Positions 15,263 through 22,697 of a stretch of 40,759 bases of DNA are shown in pieces. The number at the start of each line of letters is the position of its first letter. The first letter of the stretch is position 1. Source of the stretch: JACCYQ01 sp036675565 (GTDB lineage Bacteria > Bacteroidota > Bacteroidia > Chitinophagales > Chitinophagaceae); the NCBI GenBank assembly GCA_036675565.1, contig JAKFER010000112.1, positions 1 to 40,759 on the forward strand, written 5' to 3'. The notes under the pieces were generated by a model. The model was not told the origin of the DNA and did no database searches. It saw only the letters and a program-made list of their open reading frames with translations. The translations under genes and the position numbers were made by a program.

Positions 15263-15523
15263 ATGTCTGTAGAAAGAAATTTAAGAAAAATTAGAACCGG
15301 TGTGGTTACCAGTAACAAGATGACCAAAACCATTACCGTGGCTGTGGAAAGAAAGGTGAAACACCCGATCTATGGTAAGTTCGTAAAAAAGACAACCAGG
15401 TTCCATGCACACGATGAAAAAAATGAGTGCAGCATTGGCGATACAGTGCGCATCATGGAAACCCGCCCAATGAGCAAGACAAAGCGTTGGAGACTGGTTG
15501 ATGTTATTGAAAAAGTGAAATAA
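15263..15523 (+). CDS. rpsQ: 30S ribosomal protein S17
   Basis: S17 is a primary 16S rRNA-binding protein of the small-subunit body. The 86-residue product reads RKIRTGVVTSNKMTKTITVAVE and KHPIYGKFVKKTTRFHAHDE, with GDTVRIMETRPMSKTKRWRL, an OB-fold pattern typical of the family. It follows rpmC after 91 bases. Confidence 0.96.
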   Translation: MSVERNLRKIRTGVVTSNKMTKTITVAVERKVKHPIYGKFVKKTTRFHAHDEKNECSIGDTVRIMETRPMSKTKRWRLVDVIEKVK

Positions 15524-15625
15524 GTATTTGAGGAAATGTTCCTCATGGAACAACCTTGATCTTTATTATAAAAATTGTTATAACTGCTAATAGCAAAATA
15601 GCTACTAGCTCAAAGCTTAAATAAA

Positions 15626-15994
15626 ATGATTCAGCAAGAAAGCCGGTTGAATGTTGCGGATAACAGTGGTGCTAAAGAAGTGCTTTGCATCCGCGTATTG
15701 GGTAACAGCGGCCAGCGTTATGCAAAGATTGGCGATAAGATTGTTGTAACGGTTAAAGATGCCATTCCAGCGGGAGGCGTTAAAAAAGGAACCGTAACCA
15801 AAGCCGTTATCGTTCGAACCAAAAACAAATTGCGTCGGAAAGATGGATCATATATCCGTTTTGATGATAATGCAGTGGTATTGTTAAACCAGGCTGAAGA
15901 GCCTCGTGGTACACGTATTTTTGGACCAGTAGCAAGAGAACTTCGCGATAAGGGTTACATGAAGATCGTTTCCCTGGCGCCGGAGGTGTTGTAA
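15626..15994 (+). CDS. rplN: 50S ribosomal protein L14
   Basis: L14 forms intersubunit bridges and is the docking site of the silencing factor RsfS. The 122-residue product has MIQQESRLNVADNSGAKEV, GGVKKGTVTKAVIVRTK and the C-terminal RGTRIFGPVARELRDKGYMKIVSLAPEVL, essentially textbook and without extensions. Confidence 0.97.
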   Translation: MIQQESRLNVADNSGAKEVLCIRVLGNSGQRYAKIGDKIVVTVKDAIPAGGVKKGTVTKAVIVRTKNKLRRKDGSYIRFDDNAVVLLNQAEEPRGTRIFGPVARELRDKGYMKIVSLAPEVL

Positions 15995-16076
15995 GAGAAT
16001 AAGAACAAATAGGATTATATAAAATTATTTCCTGGCAGTATCAGGAATGAAAAGCAAACCTAAACAGGTATAAAAA

Positions 16077-16421
16077 ATGAAATCAAGATTTAAACCAAAG
16101 TACAATATCAGGAAGGGTGATAATGTAGTGGTTATTGCAGGTGAAGACAAGGATCTTACCAAGCCACGCCTGGTAAAAGAAGTATTGGTTGATGAAGGGA
16201 AAGTGTTAGTTGAAGGTGTGAACATCATCACCAAACATACCAAGCCTTCTGCGCAAAACACTAAGGGCGGTATCATAAAAAAAGAAGCACCTATCCATAT
16301 CAGTAATGTTATGTTGTGGGATGCTGAGCAAAAGTCTGGCGCCCGTGTTACCCGTGTAAGAGAGAATGGTAAAACAGAACGCGTTTTTAAAAAAGTAAGA
16401 ATTCAAGGAGGTACTAAATAA
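16077..16421 (+). CDS. rplX: 50S ribosomal protein L24
   Basis: L24 initiates assembly of the large subunit. The 114-residue product carries the KOW motif near its start (IRKGDNVVVIAGEDKD) and the block GIIKKEAPIHISNVMLWD. Its last codons (Gln-Gly-Gly-Thr-Lys) contain the Shine-Dalgarno sequence of rplE, and its TAA overlaps the rplE ATG by one base, so the two are translationally linked. Confidence 0.96.
   Translation: MKSRFKPKYNIRKGDNVVVIAGEDKDLTKPRLVKEVLVDEGKVLVEGVNIITKHTKPSAQNTKGGIIKKEAPIHISNVMLWDAEQKSGARVTRVRENGKTERVFKKVRIQGGTK
16405..16412 (+). promoter_or_regulatory. Strong Shine-Dalgarno sequence of rplE
   Basis: AAGGAGGT lies 8 bases before the rplE ATG (16421), inside the last codons of rplX. 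Nearly all other genes of this operon have no such motif, so this one stands out. Confidence 0.7.
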
Positions 16422-16990
16422 TGAGCACTACAGCAAAATATACCCCCAGGTTGCAGAAGAAGTTTCATGAAGAAGCCATTCCTGCATTAATGAAAAAATT
16501 TGGTTACAAGTCGATCATGCAGGCTCCACGCCTTGAAAAGATCTGCTTAAACCGCGGTGTTAATGGTGCCGTTACTGATAAGAAGCTGGTTGATATCGCA
16601 GTGGATGAATTAAGCACCATCAGCGGTCAAAAAGCAATGGCAACATTGTCTAAGAAAGATATCTCAAACTTTAAGTTGCGTAAAGCCATGCCGATCGGTG
16701 CAAGGGTTACCCTGCGCGGCGATAAGATGTATGAATTTTTGGATCGATTGATCGCAGTTGCATTACCACGTGTACGTGATTTTAAAGGTGTAAGTGAAAA
16801 ATCTTTTGATGGTCGCGGTAACTATACAATGGGTGTTACAGAACAGATCATTTTCCCTGAGATTGACATCGATAAAGTGAATCGGATTACCGGTATGGAT
16901 ATCACTTTTGTGACAAACGCCAATACGGACGAAGAAGCTTACGAGTTGTTGAAAGAACTTGGAATGCCTTTTAAAAATATTAAAAAGTAA
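16421..16990 (+). CDS. rplE: 50S ribosomal protein L5
   Basis: L5 binds 5S rRNA and contacts P-site tRNA. The 189-residue product has IMQAPRLEKICLNRGVNG, GQKAMATLSKKDISNFKLRKAMPIGARVTLRG and FDGRGNYTMGVTEQIIFPEI, all diagnostic. ATG 16421 overlaps the rplX stop by one base and is preceded by a near-perfect Shine-Dalgarno sequence. A 6-bp hairpin TTAACC-TGATT-GGTTAA (16991-17007) follows the stop, with too few T for a terminator. Confidence 0.97.
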   Translation: MSTTAKYTPRLQKKFHEEAIPALMKKFGYKSIMQAPRLEKICLNRGVNGAVTDKKLVDIAVDELSTISGQKAMATLSKKDISNFKLRKAMPIGARVTLRGDKMYEFLDRLIAVALPRVRDFKGVSEKSFDGRGNYTMGVTEQIIFPEIDIDKVNRITGMDITFVTNANTDEEAYELLKELGMPFKNIKK

Positions 16991-17034
16991 TTAACCTGAT
17001 TGGTTAAAAAATCAAATAGACAAATTAAGTAAAT

Positions 17035-17304
17035 ATGGCTAAAACATCAATCAAAGCCAGGCAGCGCAAAAGAGAGAAAATGGTTGCGCAATATGCTGAA
17101 AAGCGTGAAGCCCTGAAACAAGCAGGTGATTGGAAAGCATTGGATCTTTTACCAAAAAATTCATCTGCAGTCCGGTTAAAAAACCGTTGCCAGTTGACGG
17201 GTCGTCCAAGAGGATATATCCGTTATTTTGGTCTTTCCAGGATCGCTTTCAGGGATATGGCACTGAATGGTAAAATACCCGGAGTTAAAAAAGCAAGCTG
17301 GTAA
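17035..17304 (+). CDS. rpsN: 30S ribosomal protein S14, zinc-independent type
   Basis: S14 completes the head of the small subunit. The 89-residue product is the longer zinc-free form. It has a single cysteine (NRCQLTGRPRGYIRYFGLSR) instead of the CxxC pairs of the short form, and it ends IPGVKKASW. It follows rplE as usual. Confidence 0.97.
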   Translation: MAKTSIKARQRKREKMVAQYAEKREALKQAGDWKALDLLPKNSSAVRLKNRCQLTGRPRGYIRYFGLSRIAFRDMALNGKIPGVKKASW

Positions 17305-17398
17305 TAAAGTTGATTAGTTGATTGGTTACAAAGTATAAACTTTTACCCATCAACAAATTAGCTGGTAAACAAAAACATTAATTAAAACATTCCAATTA

Positions 17399-17426
17399 TC
17401 CCGGTACTGATCGGGACGTAGGAGGG
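17399..17426 (+). promoter_or_regulatory. Hairpin and strong Shine-Dalgarno sequence before rpsH
   Basis: A TCCCG/CGGGA hairpin (17399-17403 with 17412-17416, 8-base loop) is followed at once by TAGGAGGG (17419-17426), 8 bases before the rpsH ATG. Strong SD motifs are rare in this phylum and occur only twice in this operon. The hairpin is short enough that it may be chance. Confidence 0.6.
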
Positions 17427-17434
17427 CAAAAAAT

Positions 17435-17833
17435 ATGGTAACAGATCCTATAGCAGATTTTTTAACCAGAATTCGTAATGCGCAAATGGCTGGCCATCGT
17501 ATCGTTGAGATACCGGCTTCTAATTTAAAAAAGCGTATGACAGAGATCCTGTATGCTCAGGGTTATATCCTGAAATATAAATTTGAAGATGATAATAAGC
17601 AAGGCGTGATTAAGATCGCTTTGAAGTATGATCCTCAATCAAAGCAACCGGCTATTCATAGTTTAGAGCGTGTTAGCCGTCCGGGTCTGCGCCAGTATGC
17701 AAGCCCTGCTGATTTTAAGAAAGTAAAGAACGGTCTTGGAATCGCTATCGTTTCTACATCAAAAGGTGTAATGACTGATAAAGAAGCCAAAGCCGGTAAT
17801 GTGGGTGGTGAGGTTCTGTGTTACGTTTATTAA
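17435..17833 (+). CDS. rpsH: 30S ribosomal protein S8
   Basis: S8 binds helix 21 of 16S rRNA and in E. coli represses the spc operon by binding its mRNA near rplE. The 132-residue product has MVTDPIADFLTRIRNAQMAGH, SRPGLRQYA and the C-terminal GLGIAIVSTSKGVMTDKEAKAGNVGGEVLCYVY, standard for the family. The preceding spacer is 130 bases long and ends in the unusual Shine-Dalgarno motif. Confidence 0.97.
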   Translation: MVTDPIADFLTRIRNAQMAGHRIVEIPASNLKKRMTEILYAQGYILKYKFEDDNKQGVIKIALKYDPQSKQPAIHSLERVSRPGLRQYASPADFKKVKNGLGIAIVSTSKGVMTDKEAKAGNVGGEVLCYVY

Positions 17834-17845
17834 TAGTGAAGTTGA

Positions 17846-17978
17846 CAATTTGAACTTTGAAAATGGATTCAAATTGTATATAATAAAGGAAAAGATTGAC
17901 AATATAAAGTTCTCTATACGGTAACTGAAAACAATCCTTTTTACATTTTCAAATTAAAATTTTTCAAATTTTCAAATT
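17846..17978. repeat. Low-complexity spacer with inverted and direct repeats between rpsH and rplF
   Basis: CAATTTGA (17846-17853) and TCAAATTG (17869-17876) are inverted copies. TTTTCAAATT occurs at 17946-17955, 17961-17970 and 17969-17978, the last two overlapping. No gene or terminator is visible. Confidence 0.65.
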
Positions 17979-17986
17979 AAAGTATT

Positions 17987-18541
17987 ATGTCTCGTATAGG
18001 TAAAAAGCCCATCGAAATTCCTTCTGGAGTAACCATTACCGTTAGTAAGGATAATGTGGTAACGGTAAAAGGACCCAAAGGTGAATTGCACCAGGCTGTA
18101 GATCGCGATATCAAAGTTGATATAAAAGATAACGTTCTTGAATTGGTGCGTCCAACTGACCAGATCCGTCATCGTGCGATGCATGGCTTGTATCGTTCTT
18201 TGGTGAATAACATGGTTAAAGGTGTTACAGAGGGTGTAAAAAAGAATCTTGAATTGATCGGTGTAGGTTTTAAAGCAGCTAACCAGGGCAATACACTGGA
18301 TCTTGCTTTAGGATATTCTCATAATATCATTTTCGAAATTCCTAAAGAATTACAGGTTAAAACAACCCAGGAAAAAGGGCAGAATCCAACTATTTACCTG
18401 GAAGGTATTGATGCGCAGTTAGTAGGGCAGGTTGCCGCCAAGATTCGCAGTCTGCGTAAGCCAGAACCGTACAAAGGAAAAGGTGTACGTTATGTGGGTG
18501 AAGTTGTGAGAAAGAAAGCAGGTAAAGCAGCTGGTAAATAA
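17987..18541 (+). CDS. rplF: 50S ribosomal protein L6
   Basis: L6 lies near the factor-binding centre of the large subunit. The 184-residue product has the family start MSRIGKKPIEIPSGVTI, the repeat-domain signature RHRAMHGLYRSLVNNMVKGV, and the C-terminal PEPYKGKGVRYVGEVVRKKAGK. Length and order are normal. Confidence 0.97.
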   Translation: MSRIGKKPIEIPSGVTITVSKDNVVTVKGPKGELHQAVDRDIKVDIKDNVLELVRPTDQIRHRAMHGLYRSLVNNMVKGVTEGVKKNLELIGVGFKAANQGNTLDLALGYSHNIIFEIPKELQVKTTQEKGQNPTIYLEGIDAQLVGQVAAKIRSLRKPEPYKGKGVRYVGEVVRKKAGKAAGK

Positions 18542-18598
18542 TAGCAATTAAAAGATTTCAAATGATCCTGGCAGAATCAGGAAAATAAAATAAAAGAA

Positions 18599-18958
18599 AT
18601 GAATCCAACAGTTAAAAAACAAAGAAGACAAAGCATCCGATACCGCATCCGTAAAAAGGTGGGCGGCGTAGCTACCAAACCACGTCTTTCTGTTTTCAGA
18701 AGCAATGCAGATATCTATGTGCAATTGATTGATGATGATAATGGAGTTACTATAGCATCTGCTTCTTCACGTGACAAAGATATTGCTGCTCAAAAAGGCA
18801 CTAAAACAGAAAAAAGCAAAATGGTTGGTGAGGCTATTGCACGCAAAGCAAAAGAATTGGGTGTAACTGATGCCAAGTTTGATCGTGGCGGATACCTGTA
18901 CCATGGTCGTGTAAAAGCATTGGCCGATGGCGCAAGAGAAGGCGGACTTCAATTTTAA
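18599..18958 (+). CDS. rplR: 50S ribosomal protein L18
   Basis: L18 binds 5S rRNA with L5 and L25. The 119-residue product has RRQSIRYRIRKKVGG, TKPRLSVFRSNADIYVQLIDDD and the C-terminal FDRGGYLYHGRVKALADGAREGGLQF, all typical. It starts at ATG 18599 behind an A-rich leader. Confidence 0.97.
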   Translation: MNPTVKKQRRQSIRYRIRKKVGGVATKPRLSVFRSNADIYVQLIDDDNGVTIASASSRDKDIAAQKGTKTEKSKMVGEAIARKAKELGVTDAKFDRGGYLYHGRVKALADGAREGGLQF

Positions 18959-19013
18959 TAAGGTTGCAGTTAAAAGCTTTAAAAATTTAAATAGAATACA
19001 TAAACAGCTATAA

Positions 19014-19532
19014 ATGTCAAAAGTTAATTTAAACAGAGTAAAACCCGGCGACCTTGAATTGAAGGAGAAAGTGGTTTCTATCAACCGCGTGGTGAAAACC
19101 ACCAAAGGTGGTCGTGCTTTCAGTTTTTCTGCTTTGGTAGTAGTAGGTAATGAGCAAGGTGTTGTAGGTCATGGATTAGGAAAGGCAAAGGAAGTTCAGG
19201 AAGCTATCACTAAAGGAATTGAAGATGCAAAAAAGAACCTGATAAAAGTTCCTATCATGCATGGTACGATTCCGCATGATCAATTAGCTAAAGAAGGTGC
19301 TGCTAAAGTACTGATAAAGCCAGCTGCAACAGGTACGGGTGTACTTGCCGGTGGTTCTATGCGTGCAGTTTTGGAAAGCGTTGGTATTACAGATGTATTA
19401 GCAAAATCCCTTGGATCTGCAAACCCACACAATGTGGTAAAAGCAACTTTCAAAGCATTGGCTTTACTTCGCGAACCAATCAGTGTGGCTAAAACAAGAT
19501 CCATTGGTTTAAAGAAAGTTTTTAATGGGTAA
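19014..19532 (+). CDS. rpsE: 30S ribosomal protein S5
   Basis: S5 acts in decoding accuracy and lines the mRNA entry channel. The 172-residue product contains the double-stranded-RNA-binding-like N domain with KGGRAFSFSALVVVG and GHGLGKAKEVQEAI, then the C domain with GTGVLAGGSMRAVLESVGI and SLGSANPHNVVKAT. The family length is normal. Confidence 0.97.
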   Translation: MSKVNLNRVKPGDLELKEKVVSINRVVKTTKGGRAFSFSALVVVGNEQGVVGHGLGKAKEVQEAITKGIEDAKKNLIKVPIMHGTIPHDQLAKEGAAKVLIKPAATGTGVLAGGSMRAVLESVGITDVLAKSLGSANPHNVVKATFKALALLREPISVAKTRSIGLKKVFNG

Positions 19533-19603
19533 TGATTTTATTGGGGAGGTGGTTAACATCATCTTTTCATTCAAAATCCTTCACCTGAAAAAGAAATAAA
19601 CAA

Positions 19604-19789
19604 ATGAAAAAGATTAAAGTAACATTGGTAAAAAGTCCTATTGACAGATCACAGCGCCAGAAGCTCACCTTGCAGGCGTTGGGTTTAAATAAGATGAATT
19701 CATCCAAAGAAGTTGAAGCAACTCCTCAGATTTTAGGCATGGTGAATAAAGTAAACCACCTGATCACTGTTGAAGAAGTGGAAGGATAA
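19604..19789 (+). CDS. rpmD: 50S ribosomal protein L30
   Basis: The 61-residue product starts MKKIKVTLVKSPIDRSQRQK and has LQALGLNKMNSSKEVE, the short bacterial L30 pattern. It lies between rpsE and rplO as expected. Confidence 0.95.
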   Translation: MKKIKVTLVKSPIDRSQRQKLTLQALGLNKMNSSKEVEATPQILGMVNKVNHLITVEEVEG

Positions 19790-19885
19790 TCCTGGTATCA
19801 AATTCCAGCAGAAACATTTTTAAAAGCGAGCCCCGTTCTATTTAAAAAAGAAGCTTTCGGGGCGATGAGTTAAAAAATAAAAGCA

Positions 19886-20335
19886 ATGAAACTACATGAA
19901 TTAAGACCTGCAAAAGGCGCTGTAAAAAAAGAAAAAAGAATTGGTCGTGGTGAAGCTTCCGGAAAAGGTGGTACATCAACAAAAGGTACTAAAGGTGCGC
20001 AGGCACGTACAGGCTACAAAAGAAAGATGGCACATGAAGGCGGACAGATGCCTATTCAACGCCGTTTACCAAAACGCGGATTTAAGAATATCAACCGCAT
20101 TGAGTACAAAGTATTAAACCTTGGACAATTAGATCAATTGGTTGAAAAATATGACCTGAAAGAGATCTCTTTGGAAACGCTTTATGTAAACGGCCTGATT
20201 GGCCAGTTTGACAGGATAAAAATATTGGGCAATGGAGATTTGAAAGCTAAATTGGCTTTTAAAGTGAATGCGATCAGCGAGAAAGCAAAAACTGCTATTG
20301 AAGCGGTTGGTGGTTCAGTTGAGATTATCAAGTAA
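19886..20335 (+). CDS. rplO: 50S ribosomal protein L15
   Basis: L15 is a late-assembly protein with a long basic N-terminal extension. The 149-residue product reads MKLHELRPAKGAVKKEKRIGRG, then GGQMPIQRRLPKRGFKN, and ends with the usual KAKTAIEAVGGSVEII. A 96-base spacer separates it from rpmD; secY follows after 73 bases. Confidence 0.97.
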   Translation: MKLHELRPAKGAVKKEKRIGRGEASGKGGTSTKGTKGAQARTGYKRKMAHEGGQMPIQRRLPKRGFKNINRIEYKVLNLGQLDQLVEKYDLKEISLETLYVNGLIGQFDRIKILGNGDLKAKLAFKVNAISEKAKTAIEAVGGSVEIIK

Positions 20336-20408
20336 TTTTTAAGTAATTTGCAACGATGCATGAAAATGCATCTTTTGCTTTTACTGGCCCTAAAATTTTA
20401 CAACTTCC

Positions 20409-21743
20409 GTGAAGAAATTAATTCAAACGCTTAAGAATATCTGGAGTATTGAAGAATTGAGAAGTAAAATTCTTTTTACTTTATTACTTATCCTGATTTA
20501 CCGTATTGGTGCACACATTGTTTTACCAGGTATTGATCCCGCTGGTCTTGATCTGAATGCAGGACAAGGTGGTATGCTTGGAATGATCGATATGTTTGCA
20601 GGTGGTGCTTTTTCACAGGCATCCATTTTTGCATTGGGTATCATGCCTTATATATCTGCTTCTATCTTTATGCAGTTAATGACGGTACTGGTTCCCCAGT
20701 TCCAGAAAATGCAGAAGGAAGGAGATAGCGGACGTAAAAAAATTAACCAGTGGACTAGATATTTAACCGTACTGGTTACTATCGTACAGGCATCTGCTTA
20801 TGTGGCTTACTTACGCCAGATGACACAGCAAGGTGGAATGATTGAAAGCTTTACGCCTTATTTCTGGCTTACTTCTGTAATTGTGCTGACGGCTGGTACC
20901 ATGTTCGTAATGTGGATGGGTGAAAAGATTACTGATAAAGGATTAGGTAACGGTACTTCACTGATCATCATGATCGGTATCATTGCCCGCTTACCACAAA
21001 CTTTTGTTCAGGAGTTTGTTGCCAAATCAACCCGTACGGGTATGATCCTGGTTTTCATTATTGAAATTGCCATTCTGATTTTTATTGTAATGGGTTGTAT
21101 CATGTTGATACAGGGTGTTCGTAAAATTCCGGTGAATTATGCCAAGCAGATTGTTGGTAACCGCCAGTTTACAGGAGCACGCCAGTTTTTACCAATAAAA
21201 GTAAATAGTGCAGGTGTAATGCCAATCATCTTTGCTCAGGCAATTATGTTTTTACCAACCATGTTTTCTTTAACAGGGACAGAAACTGGGCAGGGTATTG
21301 CCGCTGTTTTTTCTGATCATAAGAATTTATGGTACATGGGGGTTTATGCTGCAGTTGTAATTGGTTTCACATTTCTGTACACCGCTTTAATCTTTAATCC
21401 GAAGCAGATTTCTGATAACCTGAAACAGAATAATGGTTTTATCCCTGGTGTAAAACCAGGTCAGCCAACAACGGATTATATTGGAGCCATCATGGATAAG
21501 GTTACTTTACCCGGAGCCATCTTACTTGCGTTCATTGGTATTTTGCCAGGTATCGCAGAACGTTTAGGTGTGACTCAGGGCTTCTCAACCTTCTTTGGCG
21601 GAACATCTTTGCTGATTATGGTTGGTGTTGTTTTAGACACATTACAACAAGTGGAAACACAATTGATGATGAGACAATATGATGGTTTGATGAAAAGTGG
21701 CCGTATCCAGGGAAGGCAAACTGTAACACAAACATCTGTTTAA
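20409..21743 (+). CDS. secY: Protein translocase subunit SecY
   Basis: SecY forms the protein-conducting channel of the inner membrane with SecE and SecG. The 444-residue product has ten predicted membrane segments. Signatures are GIMPYISASIFMQLMTVLVP (plug and TM2 region), GLGNGTSLIIMIGI and the cytoplasmic loop GFIPGVKPGQPT. The start is a GTG (20409); no ATG gives a complete N-terminus. It closes the spc cluster before map. Confidence 0.96.
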   Translation: MKKLIQTLKNIWSIEELRSKILFTLLLILIYRIGAHIVLPGIDPAGLDLNAGQGGMLGMIDMFAGGAFSQASIFALGIMPYISASIFMQLMTVLVPQFQKMQKEGDSGRKKINQWTRYLTVLVTIVQASAYVAYLRQMTQQGGMIESFTPYFWLTSVIVLTAGTMFVMWMGEKITDKGLGNGTSLIIMIGIIARLPQTFVQEFVAKSTRTGMILVFIIEIAILIFIVMGCIMLIQGVRKIPVNYAKQIVGNRQFTGARQFLPIKVNSAGVMPIIFAQAIMFLPTMFSLTGTETGQGIAAVFSDHKNLWYMGVYAAVVIGFTFLYTALIFNPKQISDNLKQNNGFIPGVKPGQPTTDYIGAIMDKVTLPGAILLAFIGILPGIAERLGVTQGFSTFFGGTSLLIMVGVVLDTLQQVETQLMMRQYDGLMKSGRIQGRQTVTQTSV

Positions 21744-21763
21744 TAAATATTTTACATAACTGC

Positions 21764-21787
21764 AAAACCTGGCTGTTGCCGGGTTTT
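21764..21787 (+). terminator. Probable terminator after secY
   Basis: The arms AAAACCTGGC (21764-21773) and GCCGGGTTTT (21778-21787), one T-G pair, have a TGTT loop. The 3' T tract is short (TTTTGTTG), so it may be partial and let some transcription reach map. Confidence 0.6.
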
Positions 21788-21873
21788 GTTGTTAATAAGC
21801 ATAAGGATGATAACATTTTCCTGCAAAGCAGTAAACAAATACATCCGAGTTATAAATTACATTTTTCAACCTG

Positions 21874-22674
21874 ATGATACATTATAAAACAAACGAAGAA
21901 GTTGAAATGATGCGCATAAGCGCATTATTGGTCAGTAAATCTTTAACAGAAATAGCAAAGATCCTGAAGCCGGGAATTACCACATTGTACCTTGATAAAG
22001 TGATCGGTGAATTCATTCAGGATCATCATGCTGTTCCATCTTTTTTGAATTATAATGGGTATCCTTTTAATTCTTGTATATCCGTTAATGAAGTGGTGGT
22101 TCATGGATTTCCTAATGGACATGAACTAAAAGAAGGCGATGTTGTTTCCGTTGATGTGGGTGTTTATAAAAATGGCTGGCATGGCGATCATGCTTATAGT
22201 TTTGCCATTGGAGATCCCGGTAAAGAAAATATTCAACTGATAAAAGTTACCAAAGAAAGTTTATTTAAAGGAATAGAAAAAGCGGTTGTTGGTAACCGTT
22301 TGGGTGATATTTCTTTTGCCATTTGGGAACATACAGAAAAAAAATACGGTTATGGTGTGGTGAGAGAATTGGTGGGTCATGGTCTGGGAAGAGAAATGCA
22401 TGAAGATCCCCAGGTTCCCAACTACGGTCGCCGCGGAACAGGTCCTAAATTAAAAGAAGGTATGGTGCTGGCAATAGAGCCTATGATCAACCTCGGCACA
22501 AAAGATGTATTTACCGAAAAAGATGGTTGGACTGTGAAAACAAAAGATCTGAAAACTTCTGTTCATTTTGAACATGATGTTTGCATTCGCAAAAATAAAG
22601 CGGATATACTTTCCGATTATGCACCCATTGAAGCTGCGGAGAGAGCGAATCCAAATTTGTATTCTGACTATTAG
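21874..22674 (+). CDS. map: Methionine aminopeptidase, type I
   Basis: MetAP removes the N-terminal methionine from new proteins at the ribosome. The 266-residue product shows the five metal ligands in the expected contexts: Asp in VSVDVGVYKNG, Asp in WHGDHAYSF, His in VGHGLGREMHEDP, Glu in AIEPMINLG and Glu in HFEHDVCI. VHGFPNGHELKEGD carries the substrate-binding histidine. It follows secY as in many bacteria, but infA, rpmJ and the alpha operon do not come next. Confidence 0.96.
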   Translation: MIHYKTNEEVEMMRISALLVSKSLTEIAKILKPGITTLYLDKVIGEFIQDHHAVPSFLNYNGYPFNSCISVNEVVVHGFPNGHELKEGDVVSVDVGVYKNGWHGDHAYSFAIGDPGKENIQLIKVTKESLFKGIEKAVVGNRLGDISFAIWEHTEKKYGYGVVRELVGHGLGREMHEDPQVPNYGRRGTGPKLKEGMVLAIEPMINLGTKDVFTEKDGWTVKTKDLKTSVHFEHDVCIRKNKADILSDYAPIEAAERANPNLYSDY

Positions 22675-22697
22675 GTAAAATTAATTATTAAGTTATA

